Positions 1 through 8,900 of a DNA stretch of 64,000 bases are shown here, piece by piece. Below the pieces are notes generated by a model. It searched no databases. It was not told where the DNA came from and saw nothing but the letters and a program-made list of their open reading frames with translations. The position numbers and the translations under genes are program-made. The stretch's first letter is position 1. Every line of letters starts with the position of its first letter. Source of the DNA: Agromyces sp. 3263 (GTDB lineage Bacteria > Actinomycetota > Actinomycetes > Actinomycetales > Microbacteriaceae); the NCBI RefSeq assembly GCF_031456545.1, contig NZ_JAVDUV010000002.1:1145814-1209813 (forward strand), given 5' to 3'.

Positions 1-767
1 TACTCGAGCGCGATCCTCCACTCGGGGTAGGCGAGATCGGGGTGGATCACCCCCATCTCCGCCACCGCGATCGGCTGGTTGATGACGGGCTCGGGCAGGC
101 CGGCGGCGATGACGAGCAACCTCGTGTGGCTCTCGGGACGCGACTCCGCGCCGATCCTGACACGCGGGAGCGCCCACCGGAGACGCCGTGATCCACGCCG
201 CGCGCCCCAGGCGTCAACCGCCGTCGAGAGCTCGGTCGGCGTCGAGTGGGCCGCACGTCGGATCCCGCCCCGCCGTGGGCCGGTCACCAGCGCATCGCCG
301 ACCGCGACGAGGTCCTCGCGAGACAGGTCGGCGGCGAGCTGGCACCAGAGCAGTGGCGGGTCGACGATGGGGAGTCCGTGCTGGATGATGACCGGCACCG
401 GTCGATCGCTCCGGTGGCCGACAGCGCCGCGCGTGCGGGTCGGACACGTTCCCGGGGGCGCGATGACGTGGAGAGCTCTGAGCTCCCCCGACGCCCCTCC
501 ACGACGCGTCGACGACGGAAGCGGAAGTCCGAGCAACTCGGCAGCGGTGGCATGGCTGAAGGCTTCACCGGGGCGGAGCAGCGGCGAGAAGGCACGACAG
601 CGATCGATGACCTCGCCGAGGTCGAGACCGACCGACCTCACGCCCGTGAACGGCCGCTGCAGGTCCGAGGCGCGGAGCCGGCCCGGCGTCGCCTCGTGGA
701 ACTCCGTCTCGCGCACGAGGAACGCCGAGCCGCGGATGTGGACGGGGAGCGGGGTGCGGCGGGTCAT
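1..767 (-). CDS. AbiEi/DUF559-type protein, C-terminus cut by window edge
   Basis: An ATG at 767 opens about 255 codons on the minus strand that run off the window, so the C-terminus is missing. It is a diverged paralogue of the complete 314-residue protein at 26818-27762: matching blocks in the same order are FSHATAAELLGLPLP, LVTGPRRGG, RLLVIAAGLPEPVIN and DLAYPEWRIALEY. In the complete copy the last block leads into a Vsr-like/DUF559 nuclease-type domain; here the sequence ends just as that domain begins. Such proteins are common and poorly characterised in actinobacteria; the N-terminal part resembles AbiEi-type winged-helix antitoxins. No partner toxin is visible. The family assignment is by motif reading, and the biological role is unknown. 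Confidence 0.75.
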   Translation of the reverse strand, partial: MTRRTPLPVHIRGSAFLVRETEFHEATPGRLRASDLQRPFTGVRSVGLDLGEVIDRCRAFSPLLRPGEAFSHATAAELLGLPLPSSTRRGGASGELRALHVIAPPGTCPTRTRGAVGHRSDRPVPVIIQHGLPIVDPPLLWCQLAADLSREDLVAVGDALVTGPRRGGIRRAAHSTPTELSTAVDAWGARRGSRRLRWALPRVRIGAESRPESHTRLLVIAAGLPEPVINQPIAVAEMGVIHPDLAYPEWRIALE

Positions 768-920
768 CCGCCCACCATGCGCCACCACTGGTCCGTGGGG
801 CGTCGTCTCTCCACAGGCTGGCCGCCCGCAGCCCCGAAAGCGCGCACCTCGCGGGTCCCCGCCGCGAGTACCCGCGATTCGCGCGATCTCGGGGTCGGGC
901 GGGGGGCGCCGGGCGCGCGG

Positions 921-950
921 GCCGCGCGGCGGCATGGCGCCGCGCGCGGC
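921..950 (-). terminator. GC-rich hairpin just past hisS
   Basis: Immediately after the hisS stop the sequence GCCGCGCGGCG is followed after a short loop by its complement with a 2-nt bulge. There is no T tract. A second pair of overlapping 8-bp and 7-bp arms lies at 848-877 (TCGCGGGT with ACCCGCGA, or CTCGCGG with CCGCGAG). Either could end hisS transcription. The 768-952 gap holds nothing else recognisable. Confidence 0.3.
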
Positions 951-952
951 GG

Positions 953-2221
953 CTACGCGCCGAGGTCGCGGAACGCGAGCGACGAGGCATCCGTCGTCTC
1001 GGTCGTCACGGTCGCGAACGCGTCGAAGCCGTCGGCGGTGACCCGGTCGAGCAGCGCGCGCAGGTTCTTCACGCGGCGCTCGAACCGCACGCGGGCGCCG
1101 GATGCCACGAGCTCGTGCTTCAGCGCGAGGAGCGCCGCCGGCTCGACCTCGGCGTCGTACACGAGCACGACCGCGCGGGGACGCGCCTCGTCGCGCACCG
1201 CGAGCAGGTCGACGATGCGCTCGAAGCCGATCGAGAAGCCGCACGCGGCCACCTCCTGGCCGAGGAAGCGCCCGATCATGTGGTCGTAGCGTCCTCCGCC
1301 GCCGAGCGAGTAGCCCAGGTCGGGGTGGGCGATCTCGAAGATGGTGCCCGTGTAGTAGCCCATGCCGCGCACGAGGGTGGGGTCGAACTCGATCGCCGCG
1401 TCGGGCAGCGCCTCGCGCAGCGCGAGGAGGTCGCGGTACGCGTCGAGGTCGAGCCAGGCGGGTGGTCGGACGACCCCGTCGTGCAGGTGCCAGTCGGCCG
1501 AGGTCAGCGCCTCGAGCTCGGCCGCGACATCCGTGCGGTCGTCGATGACGCCGAGCGCGGCGAGCTCGGCCGCGACTCCCCCGACCCCGATCTTGTCGAG
1601 CTTGTCGATCGTGATGAGCGCCCGCTCCCGGAGCTCGTCGGGCACCCCCCACGAGCCGAGGATGCCCGCGAGGATGCGCCGGTCGTTGATGCGGATGGTG
1701 CAGCCGCCGAGGCCGAGGGCGTCGAGCGTCGCGAGGGTCGCGGTGAGCAGCTCCAGCTCGGCGAGCGGACCGGCCTCGCCGATGATGTCGATGTCGCACT
1801 GCACGAACTGGCGGTAGCGGCCCTTCTGCGGGCGCTCGGCACGCCAGACCGGCGCGATCTGGATCGACCGGAACACCGGCGGCAGCGCAGCGCGGTGCGT
1901 GGCGTAGAACCGGGCGAGGGGCACCGTGAGGTCGTAGCGCAGGCCGAGGTCGGCGAGCGAGAGCGCGTCGCCGGATGCCGCGGCCGCGGCGAGGTCGTCG
2001 GGCGTCAGGCCGCGCTTCATCACGGCGAAGGCGAGCTTCTCGTTGTCGCCGCCGAGGCCGGCGTGCAGCCGTGAGGAGTCCTCCATCACGGGCGTCTCGA
2101 TCTCGTCGAAGCCGTGCGCCGCGTACACGCCGCGGATCACGCCGAGCGCGTGCTCGCGGCGGGCCTTCTCGGCGGGGAGGAAGTCGCGCATGCCGCGCGG
2201 AGGGGTGACGGATGCGGCCAT
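953..2221 (-). CDS. hisS: Histidine-tRNA ligase
   Basis: Charges tRNA-His with histidine in the cytoplasm; class II synthetase, 422 residues from the chosen start, the usual length. The N-terminus TPPRGMRDFLP is the family hallmark; motif 2 lies in RAERPQKGRYRQF (about residue 140), the histidine-binding HisA motif is LVRGMGYYTGTIFEI (about 290), and motif 3 is GFSIGFERI. The open frame continues 16 codons upstream (to 2269), but the ATG at 2221 places the conserved N-terminus correctly and has an AAGAAT box 7 nt before it, hinting at a leaderless message. It lies 60 bp after a SnoaL-like gene on the same strand. Confidence 0.96.
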   Translation of the reverse strand: MAASVTPPRGMRDFLPAEKARREHALGVIRGVYAAHGFDEIETPVMEDSSRLHAGLGGDNEKLAFAVMKRGLTPDDLAAAAASGDALSLADLGLRYDLTVPLARFYATHRAALPPVFRSIQIAPVWRAERPQKGRYRQFVQCDIDIIGEAGPLAELELLTATLATLDALGLGGCTIRINDRRILAGILGSWGVPDELRERALITIDKLDKIGVGGVAAELAALGVIDDRTDVAAELEALTSADWHLHDGVVRPPAWLDLDAYRDLLALREALPDAAIEFDPTLVRGMGYYTGTIFEIAHPDLGYSLGGGGRYDHMIGRFLGQEVAACGFSIGFERIVDLLAVRDEARPRAVVLVYDAEVEPAALLALKHELVASGARVRFERRVKNLRALLDRVTADGFDAFATVTTETTDASSLAFRDLGA

Positions 2222-2281
2222 GCCGACCATTCTTCCAGCACGCGGCCGCCGCCCGTGGCGGATCGGCACGAGCGCACGGCC

Positions 2282-2725
2282 TCAGCCGAACAGGTCGAGG
2301 TCGACTCCGCGAGCCCGCGCCGCCCGCTGCAGCGCGTCGGCCTCGTCGATGCCCACGGCGACGTACACGTGCAGCCCGTCGGCGTCGTCGCGCACGAGGT
2401 ACTCGAAGTCGATCGTGACGATCACGTCGTCGTCGCCGTCGAGGTGGCTCCAACGCACGCGCACCATCGCGATGAGGTCGGTGAGCGCGGTCATGGAGCG
2501 GATCTCGGGCACCGCGGACTCGAGGCCCAGGCGCCGGTAGAGCGGGTACGACGCCTCGAACGCCGCCGACAGGTCGGCGCGGCTCTCGAGCGCGCCTGCG
2601 AAGTCGTCGGTGACGATCATCCCGGGCAGCCCCCACAGCTCGGCGGTGGCGTCCGCGTCGAACTCGCGCAGCGCTGCGGCGTACGCATCGAAGTACTCGG
2701 CGAGCCGCTCCTCCTCGATCCCCAT
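2282..2725 (-). CDS. SnoaL-like / NTF2-fold protein
   Basis: 147-residue protein with the alternating helix-strand layout and aromatic positions of the SnoaL/NTF2-like fold: an N-terminal helix (LAEYFDAYAAALREFDADATAELW), then strands around RVRWSHLDGDDDVIVTIDFEYLV. The fold is used for small-molecule binding or simple catalysis; the substrate cannot be told. Start chosen at the ATG at 2725; the open frame continues far upstream but only as arginine-rich out-of-frame-type sequence. It is upstream of hisS on the same strand and may share its transcript. Confidence 0.72.
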   Translation of the reverse strand: MGIEEERLAEYFDAYAAALREFDADATAELWGLPGMIVTDDFAGALESRADLSAAFEASYPLYRRLGLESAVPEIRSMTALTDLIAMVRVRWSHLDGDDDVIVTIDFEYLVRDDADGLHVYVAVGIDEADALQRAARARGVDLDLFG

Positions 2726-2861
2726 GGCGCCTCCCCATCCGTTGAGCCGACGGTACGCCGACCGCGGTGCTGCGCGCGACCCCTCCGACGGCGGATGCCG
2801 CAGCAGTCGCTTCGGTGCGGGCGACCCGCCGCGGGCCGGATGCCGCGTCACCGCGCTGCCC

Positions 2862-2890
2862 TTGTCGACCGTCGTGGCCCCGCCTAGGCT
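2862..2890 (+). promoter_or_regulatory. Promoter of the epimerase gene, leaderless geometry
   Basis: TTGTCG at 2862-2867, a 17-bp spacer, then TAGGCT at 2885-2890. Seven bases separate the -10 box from the GTG start at 2898, so the predicted message has a leader of about one base and no room for a Shine-Dalgarno site. Confidence 0.6.
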
Positions 2891-2897
2891 CGCGATC

Positions 2898-3740
2898 GTG
2901 CGCGTGCTCATCGCCGGCGCGACCGGCGTCCTCGGCTCCCTTCTGCTCCCCGCCCTCCTCTCGGACGGCCATACGGTGGTCGGCACGACCCGGCACGCCG
3001 ATCGGCGCCGGGCGATCCTCGACGCCGGCGGCGAACCGGTCGCCATGGACGCACTCGATCCCGCCTCCGTCGCCGCGGCCATCGCCGCGGCGCGTCCCGA
3101 CGCGATCGTGCACCTGCTCACCGACCTGTCGGGCCGCGACTGGGCGGGCAATGCGCGCCTCCGCGTGGAGGGCACGGCGAACCTCGTCGACGGCGCACTC
3201 GAGGCCGGCGTGGACCGGATGATCGCCGAGAGCGTCTCCTGGCGGTACGAGCCGGGCGAACGACCCGCGACCGAGGATGAGCCGGCAGCCGTCGACCCGG
3301 TCACCGGCGGCCCGGTCTACGCGCCCGTCGAGTCGCTCGACCGCGACCTCGCGCGGATGCCGCACGGCACCGTGCTGCGATACGGGCTCCTCTACGGGGC
3401 GGGCACCTGGTACGCGCCCGACGGCATGCTCACGCGCGAGGCGGGAGCGGGCCGCGTGGTGGCGACGACCGATCACACGAGCTGGATCCACGTCGACGAC
3501 GCCGTGGCGGCGACCGTGCTCGCCCTCGACTGGCCGGCCGGCGCGGTGAACGTGGTCGACGACGACCCCGCCCGACTGGCCGACTGGGGTCCGGTACTCG
3601 CCGAACGCGGCGGCTACGCGGGCGACGCGCTGGAGCTCGTGGCCGGCGCGCCGGGCCGGGCCGCCGACAACGGCCTCGCGCGCTCGCTCGGCTGGTCCCC
3701 GTCGCGCCCATCGTGGCGCGACGGGCTCGGGCTCGACTGA
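2898..3740 (+). CDS. NAD-dependent epimerase/dehydratase family protein
   Basis: 280-residue protein of the extended/atypical short-chain dehydrogenase fold. The N-terminus VRVLIAGATGVLGS is the nucleotide-binding glycine motif; AAARPDAIVHLLTDLSG and the C-terminal substrate half follow in standard order. The usual YxxxK catalytic pair is not obvious (ESVSWRYEPG replaces the Ser strand), so this may be an atypical member acting as reductase or sensor. The GTG start is chosen because the glycine motif begins two residues later and a -10 box lies 7 nt upstream; upstream open codons are spurious. It converges with mazG (7-bp gap). Confidence 0.82.
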   Translation: MRVLIAGATGVLGSLLLPALLSDGHTVVGTTRHADRRRAILDAGGEPVAMDALDPASVAAAIAAARPDAIVHLLTDLSGRDWAGNARLRVEGTANLVDGALEAGVDRMIAESVSWRYEPGERPATEDEPAAVDPVTGGPVYAPVESLDRDLARMPHGTVLRYGLLYGAGTWYAPDGMLTREAGAGRVVATTDHTSWIHVDDAVAATVLALDWPAGAVNVVDDDPARLADWGPVLAERGGYAGDALELVAGAPGRAADNGLARSLGWSPSRPSWRDGLGLD

Positions 3741-3747
3741 ACGCGAC

Positions 3748-4503
3748 TCAGCGGTCGGCGTCGGCTCCGGCGCGGTCGGCGTCGGCCGCGGCGCGCTCGG
3801 CCGCACGTACCTCCTCCTCGAACCCGCGCACGGCGTGCCGCAGGGCCCGCTCGGCGTCGAGTCCCTGCGAGCGGGCGGATGCCACGAGCGAGAACAGCAT
3901 GCGACCCAGCTCGTCCTCCGTGTCGGGCGCCGCGGGCGCCGCGGCATCCGGAACCGGCTCGACGACCACCCCGGCCTTCTCGGCCTTGCCGATCACCTTC
4001 TGCGCCAGGGCCAGTGCGGGCATGCCGCGTGGAATCCCGTCGAGCACGCTCGTGCGGTGCGGCTTCTCGTCGGCCTTCAGGTCCTCCCAGAACGAGACCA
4101 CGTCGTCGGCCGTCTCGGCGGTGCGGTCGCCGCCGAAGACGTGCGGATGCCGCGACACCATCTTCGCGGTCATGTGCGCCGCGACGTCCTCGATGTCGAA
4201 GTCCTCGCCGGGCGTGTGCGCGGCGATGTCGGCGTGGAACAGCACCTGGTAGAGCACGTCGCCGAGCTCCTCGATCATCTCGTCGCGGTCGCCCGACTCG
4301 ATCGCGTCGATGAGCTCCCAGCTCTCCTCGACGAGGTACTGCACGAGGCTCTCGTGCGTCTGGTCCGCGTCCCACGGGCAGCCGCCGGGGGCGCGCAGCA
4401 GTGCGACGGTGCGGATGAGCTCGTCGAGCGCCGAGGCATCCGCCGGCCCGGCTCGCATCGGTTCCGGGGTGACGGCCTGCGGCCCGTTGCGGATGTCGCC
4501 CAC
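3748..4503 (-). CDS. mazG: Nucleoside triphosphate pyrophosphohydrolase MazG
   Basis: Hydrolyses NTPs to NMP and PPi, cleaning damaged nucleotides or lowering alarmone levels. 251 residues. The MazG core is clear: GGCPWDADQTHESL (about 40-53), the metal-binding EESWELIDAI and the EELGDVLYQVLFHADIA block, then RHPHVFG. The C-terminal part (about 200-251) is a shortened second half ending in an Ala/Asp-rich tail, as usual in actinobacterial forms. GTG start preceded by GGAGGGAGC. A TAGCAT box about 50 nt upstream (near 4551-4556) could be its -10. In mycobacteria mazG follows mfd, and the two are also close here, separated by nhaA. Confidence 0.94.
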   Translation of the reverse strand: MGDIRNGPQAVTPEPMRAGPADASALDELIRTVALLRAPGGCPWDADQTHESLVQYLVEESWELIDAIESGDRDEMIEELGDVLYQVLFHADIAAHTPGEDFDIEDVAAHMTAKMVSRHPHVFGGDRTAETADDVVSFWEDLKADEKPHRTSVLDGIPRGMPALALAQKVIGKAEKAGVVVEPVPDAAAPAAPDTEDELGRMLFSLVASARSQGLDAERALRHAVRGFEEEVRAAERAAADADRAGADADR

Positions 4504-4712
4504 GCTCGCTCCCTCCGGCGGCCGCCGAATCCCCGGCGCGCCGTCTCCGCCATGCTAGGCGCTGCGGGCGGGCACCTCGATAGGATTGGCGGCGGAGTGC
4601 CGGGAAGGCTGGTCGGCCGACGTCGAACGTCGTCGCCCCCTTCCGCGCCCGGCAAGTCGTACCGTACGTACTGCACCGCCGTGGCACCGAGACTTCACCC
4701 ACAGGGAGTCGC

Positions 4713-5921
4713 ATGAACGTCCTCCGCTCCGAACGATTCGCCGCCGCGCTGCTCCTCGTGGCGGCCGTGCTCGGCCTCGTCATCGCCAATCTCCCGATCG
4801 GCCCCGCCGCGGTCGACCTGAAGAACGCGCATCTCGAGATCCCGTGGCTCCGACTCGACCTGTCGACGGGTCACTGGGTCAGCGACGGGCTGCTCGCGAT
4901 CTTCTTCTTCATCGTCGCCGTCGAGCTCAAGCGGGAGCTCGTCATCGGCGAGCTGAACTCGCTGTCGAAGGCGCTGCTTCCCGCGATCGCCGCCGTCGGC
5001 GGCGTGGTCGTTCCGGCCGGCATCTTCCTCGCCTTCACGGCGGGCACCCCGACGGTCGACGGCTGGCCGATCCCGACCGCGACCGACATCGCCTTCGCGC
5101 TGGGCGTGCTCGCCGTCTTCGGACGGTTCCTGCCCACCCGCGTGCGCGTGTTCCTGCTCGCGCTCGCCGTGCTCGACGACCTCATCGCGATCCTCATCAT
5201 CGCGTTCTTCTTCACAACCGACGCCGACTTGGCCGCGCTCGGCTTCGGCGTCATCGCGATCACGCTGTTCGGCATGGTCTCGAGGCTCATGAAGCCACGG
5301 TCGAGCTGGATCCTCTCGCGCCGGCCGCAGTGGCCGATCATGGCGCTGCTCATCGTGCTGGGCGTGCTCGCCTGGTACTTCGTGTACCTGTCGGGCGTGC
5401 ACGCGACGATCGCGGGCGTGGCGCTCGGCCTCGTCATGGCCCGGCGTCCGGCCGGGCGCGCGGCGCACGCGCTCGAGCCGTGGTCGAACGGCGTCATCCT
5501 TCCGCTGTTCGCCTTCACCGCGGCGATGGTGCCGGTGCCGCAGGTGTCGCCGAGCGAGCTCGAACCGGCGTTCTGGGGCATCCTGGTGGGCCTTCCGGTC
5601 GGCAAGATCGTGGGCATCTCCCTCGCCGGGCTCCTCGGCGGACTCATGGCCCGGCCGAAGCCGGGCACCACGCCCCTCACCTTCGGCGACCTGGCGGTGG
5701 TGTCCGCACTCGGCGGCATCGGCTTCACGGTCTCGCTGCTCATGAACGAGCTCGCGTTCGCCGGTCTCCCCGAGGTCGCCGACGAGGGCACCCTCGCGGT
5801 GCTGCTCGGGTCGGGCATCGCCATCGTGCTGTCGGCGGTGTTCGTCACGATCCGCTCGCGGCAGTACCGGCGCCGGGGCGCGGCATCGGGCGCGGGCGGC
5901 GGCGGCACCTTCGCGCACTGA
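4713..5921 (+). CDS. nhaA: Na+/H+ antiporter NhaA
   Basis: Inner-membrane sodium/proton exchanger for pH and Na+ homeostasis, 402 residues with about 12 hydrophobic segments. Family signatures: FFIVAVELKRELVIGEL, ATDIAFALGVLAVFG (transport-site Asp) and the paired aspartates in AVLDDLIAILIIAFFFT. The C-terminal helices GGIGFTVSLLMNELAF are also typical. ATG preceded by ACAGGGAG at good spacing. It sits between mazG and mfd, apparently an insertion into that ancestral pair; it converges with mfd. Confidence 0.95.
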   Translation: MNVLRSERFAAALLLVAAVLGLVIANLPIGPAAVDLKNAHLEIPWLRLDLSTGHWVSDGLLAIFFFIVAVELKRELVIGELNSLSKALLPAIAAVGGVVVPAGIFLAFTAGTPTVDGWPIPTATDIAFALGVLAVFGRFLPTRVRVFLLALAVLDDLIAILIIAFFFTTDADLAALGFGVIAITLFGMVSRLMKPRSSWILSRRPQWPIMALLIVLGVLAWYFVYLSGVHATIAGVALGLVMARRPAGRAAHALEPWSNGVILPLFAFTAAMVPVPQVSPSELEPAFWGILVGLPVGKIVGISLAGLLGGLMARPKPGTTPLTFGDLAVVSALGGIGFTVSLLMNELAFAGLPEVADEGTLAVLLGSGIAIVLSAVFVTIRSRQYRRRGAASGAGGGGTFAH

Positions 5922-5972
5922 GGCCGCGCCGGCCACCCGCGCCGGCCACGTGCGCCCCGCTCGCCGAACCGG

Positions 5973-8900
5973 TCAGGCGGTGGCGGACGCCTCGGACGCC
6001 GGCGCCGCGGCATCCGGAACCGGGAAGATCGCCGCGACGAGCCGCGACACCCACTCGATGAGGTCGGCGTCTCCGGGCAGCTCGCCCCCGGGCGTCGGGA
6101 ACGGCACGAGGATGACGTCGTTCTGCGCGAAGTGCTTCGCGCCCGGGTAGAGGCGCTCGAGTCGCACGCGCCGCGAGTCGGGGATGTTCGCGGGCGCGAT
6201 GCGGAGCTTGGAGCCGGTGGCGATGACGTCGGAGAGCCCCGCCAGCTGCGCCTGGCGGCGGAGCCGTGAGATCGCGACGAGGTGCGTCACCGCGTCGGGC
6301 GGCGTGCCGTAGCGGTCGACGAGCTCGTCGACGACCGCGTCGATCTGGCCCTCCTTGGCGGCCGGCCCGCTGGCTGCGGACAGCTTCTGGTAGATCTCGA
6401 GGCGCAGCCGCTCGGAGTCGACGTAGTCCTCGGGGATGTGCGCGTCGACGGGCAGCTCCAGCCGCAGCTCGGTCTGGCCCTCGGCGACATCGCCTCGGAA
6501 CGCGGACACCGCCTCGCCGATCATGCGCAGGTACAGGTCGAACCCGACGCCGGCGATGTGGCCGGCCTGCTCTGCGCCGAGCAGGTTGCCGGCGCCGCGG
6601 ATCTCCAGGTCTTTCAGGGCGATCTGCATGCCGCCGCCGAGCTCGTTGTTGGCGGCGATCGTGGAGAGGCGGTCGTGCGCCGTCTCGGAGAGGGGCTTCT
6701 GCGCGTCCCAGAGGAAGTACGCGTAGGCGCGCTCGCGTCCGCGGCCGACGCGGCCGCGCAGCTGGTGCAGCTGCGACAGGCCGTACTTGTCGGCGCGGTC
6801 GATGATGATCGTGTTGGCGTTCGAGATGTCGAGGCCGGTCTCGATGATGGTCGTCGAGACGAGCACGTCGAACTTTCGCTCCCAGAAGTCGACCACGATC
6901 TGCTCGAGCACGTGCTCGTTGAGCTGGCCGTGCGCGACGGCGATGCGCGCCTCGGGGACGAGCTCGGAGAGCTGGGCGGCGACGCGATTGATCGACGACA
7001 CCCGGTTGTGCACGAAGAACACCTGGCCCTCGCGGAGCATCTCGCGGCGGATCGCGGCGGCGACCTGCTGCTCGGAGTACGGGCCGACGAAGGTGAGGAT
7101 CGGATGCCGGTCCTCGGGCGGTGTGGCGAGCGTCGACATCTCGCGGATGCCGGTGACGGCCATCTCGAGCGTGCGCGGGATCGGCGTGGCGCTCATCGCG
7201 AGGATGTCCACGTTGGTCTTGAGCTTCTTGAGCTGGTCCTTGTGCTCGACGCCGAAGCGCTGCTCCTCGTCGATGATGAGCAGCCCCACGTCCTTGAACT
7301 TCACCTGCTCGGTGAGGATGCGGTGCGTGCCGATGACCATGTCGATGGTGCCGTCGGCGAGGCCCGTGACGGTCTCGCGCACCTCCTTGTCGGTCTGGAA
7401 CCGCGAGAGCGCGCGCACGTGCACGGGGAACCCGGCGAACCGCTCGTTGAACGTCTCGAGGTGCTGCTTGACGAGCAGGGTCGTGGGCACCAGCATCGCG
7501 ACCTGCTTGCCGTCCTGGATGGCCTTGAATGCGGCGCGCACCGCGACCTCGGTCTTGCCGAACCCGACGTCGCCGGCGAGGAGCCGGTCCATGGGGATCG
7601 GCCGCTCCATGTCGGCCTTGACCTCGTCGATCGTCTGCAGCTGGTCGGGCGTCTCGGCGAACGGGAACGCCTCTTCGAGCTCCTGCTGCCAGGGCGTGTC
7701 GGGCCCGAATGCGTGGCCCTTCGCGGCCATGCGGGCGGAGTAGAGCTTGACGAGCTCCACGGCGATCTCGCGCACGGCCTTGCGGGCGCGACCCTTCGCC
7801 TGGGCCCAGTCGCTGCCGCCCATCTTGGAGAGGGTGGGCGCCTCACCGCCGACGTAGCGGCTGAGCAGGTCGAGCTGGTCGGTGGGCACGAAGAGGCGGT
7901 CGCCGGCCTGCCCGCGCTTCGACGGCGCGTACTCGAGCACGAGGTACTCGCGCACAGCGGTGGGCTGCTGCTGGATGCCGGCCGTGCGGCTCGGTCCGGT
8001 GGGCCGGCTGCCCGTGGCCACCTCGCGCTGCACCATCTCGACGAAGCGGCCGATGCCGTGCGTCTGGTGCACGACGTAGTCGCCGGCCTTGAGTTGCAGC
8101 GGATCGACGACGTTGCGCCGCCGGGTGGCGAGCTTCGTGTTCTGGCGGGCGTCGTAGCCGGCCGCCCGACCGTAGAACTCGGATTCGGCGATGAGCGCGA
8201 GCTTGGCCTCGGGCACCTCGAACCCGCGCGCGGCCTCGGCCTGCACGAGGTAGGCGACGCCGGGCTCGAGGTCGGCCGGCACCTGCTCGACGATGCGCGC
8301 GGCGAGGCCGGCTTCCGCGAGCACGTCGCGGGCGCGCTCGACGAGGCCGTGACCGGCGGATGCCACGACGATGCGCCACCCGTCGCGCAGGCGCGCGCCG
8401 ATGTGGTCGACGGCTCCGGCGACGTTGCCCGCGAAGCTCGGCATGGCGTTCGCGGCGATGCGCACGTACTCGGACGCGGCGCCGGCCGCCGCCTCCGCCG
8501 CCGCCGCATCGGATGACGCCGCCACCACCTCGGCGGCATCGCCGAGGTCGAAGCTGGAGAAGGTCCACCACACCCGGCGGGTGTCGGGTTCGCCGGGCGC
8601 GCTGAACAGCGCGGCCTGCCGGAACTCGCGGATCGTGAGGAAGTCGCCGGCGGCCAGGTCGATCGGCGCCTCGGCCCCGACGGTGGCGGCGCTCCACGCG
8701 GCACCGAGGAACTCCCGGTTCGTCTCGGCGAGGCTCACGGCACGGCCCGCCACGCGCTCGGGCTGCACGACCGCGATGGCGGCGCCCTCGGGCAGGTAGT
8801 GCGCGAGCGGCACAAGCCGCTCGAGCAGCGCGGGAGCCAGCGACTCCATGCCCTCGACGGGGATGCCCTGCGAGATCTTCTCGAGCATGCCCGCGAGGCT

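Noticed and set aside
6282..8516. Long open frame antisense to mfd (744 codons) and similar long frames opposite most genes
   Set aside because: High GC leaves few stops on the opposite strand; these frames lack family motifs, have repetitive Arg/Ala/Val composition and overlap a fully recognised gene.
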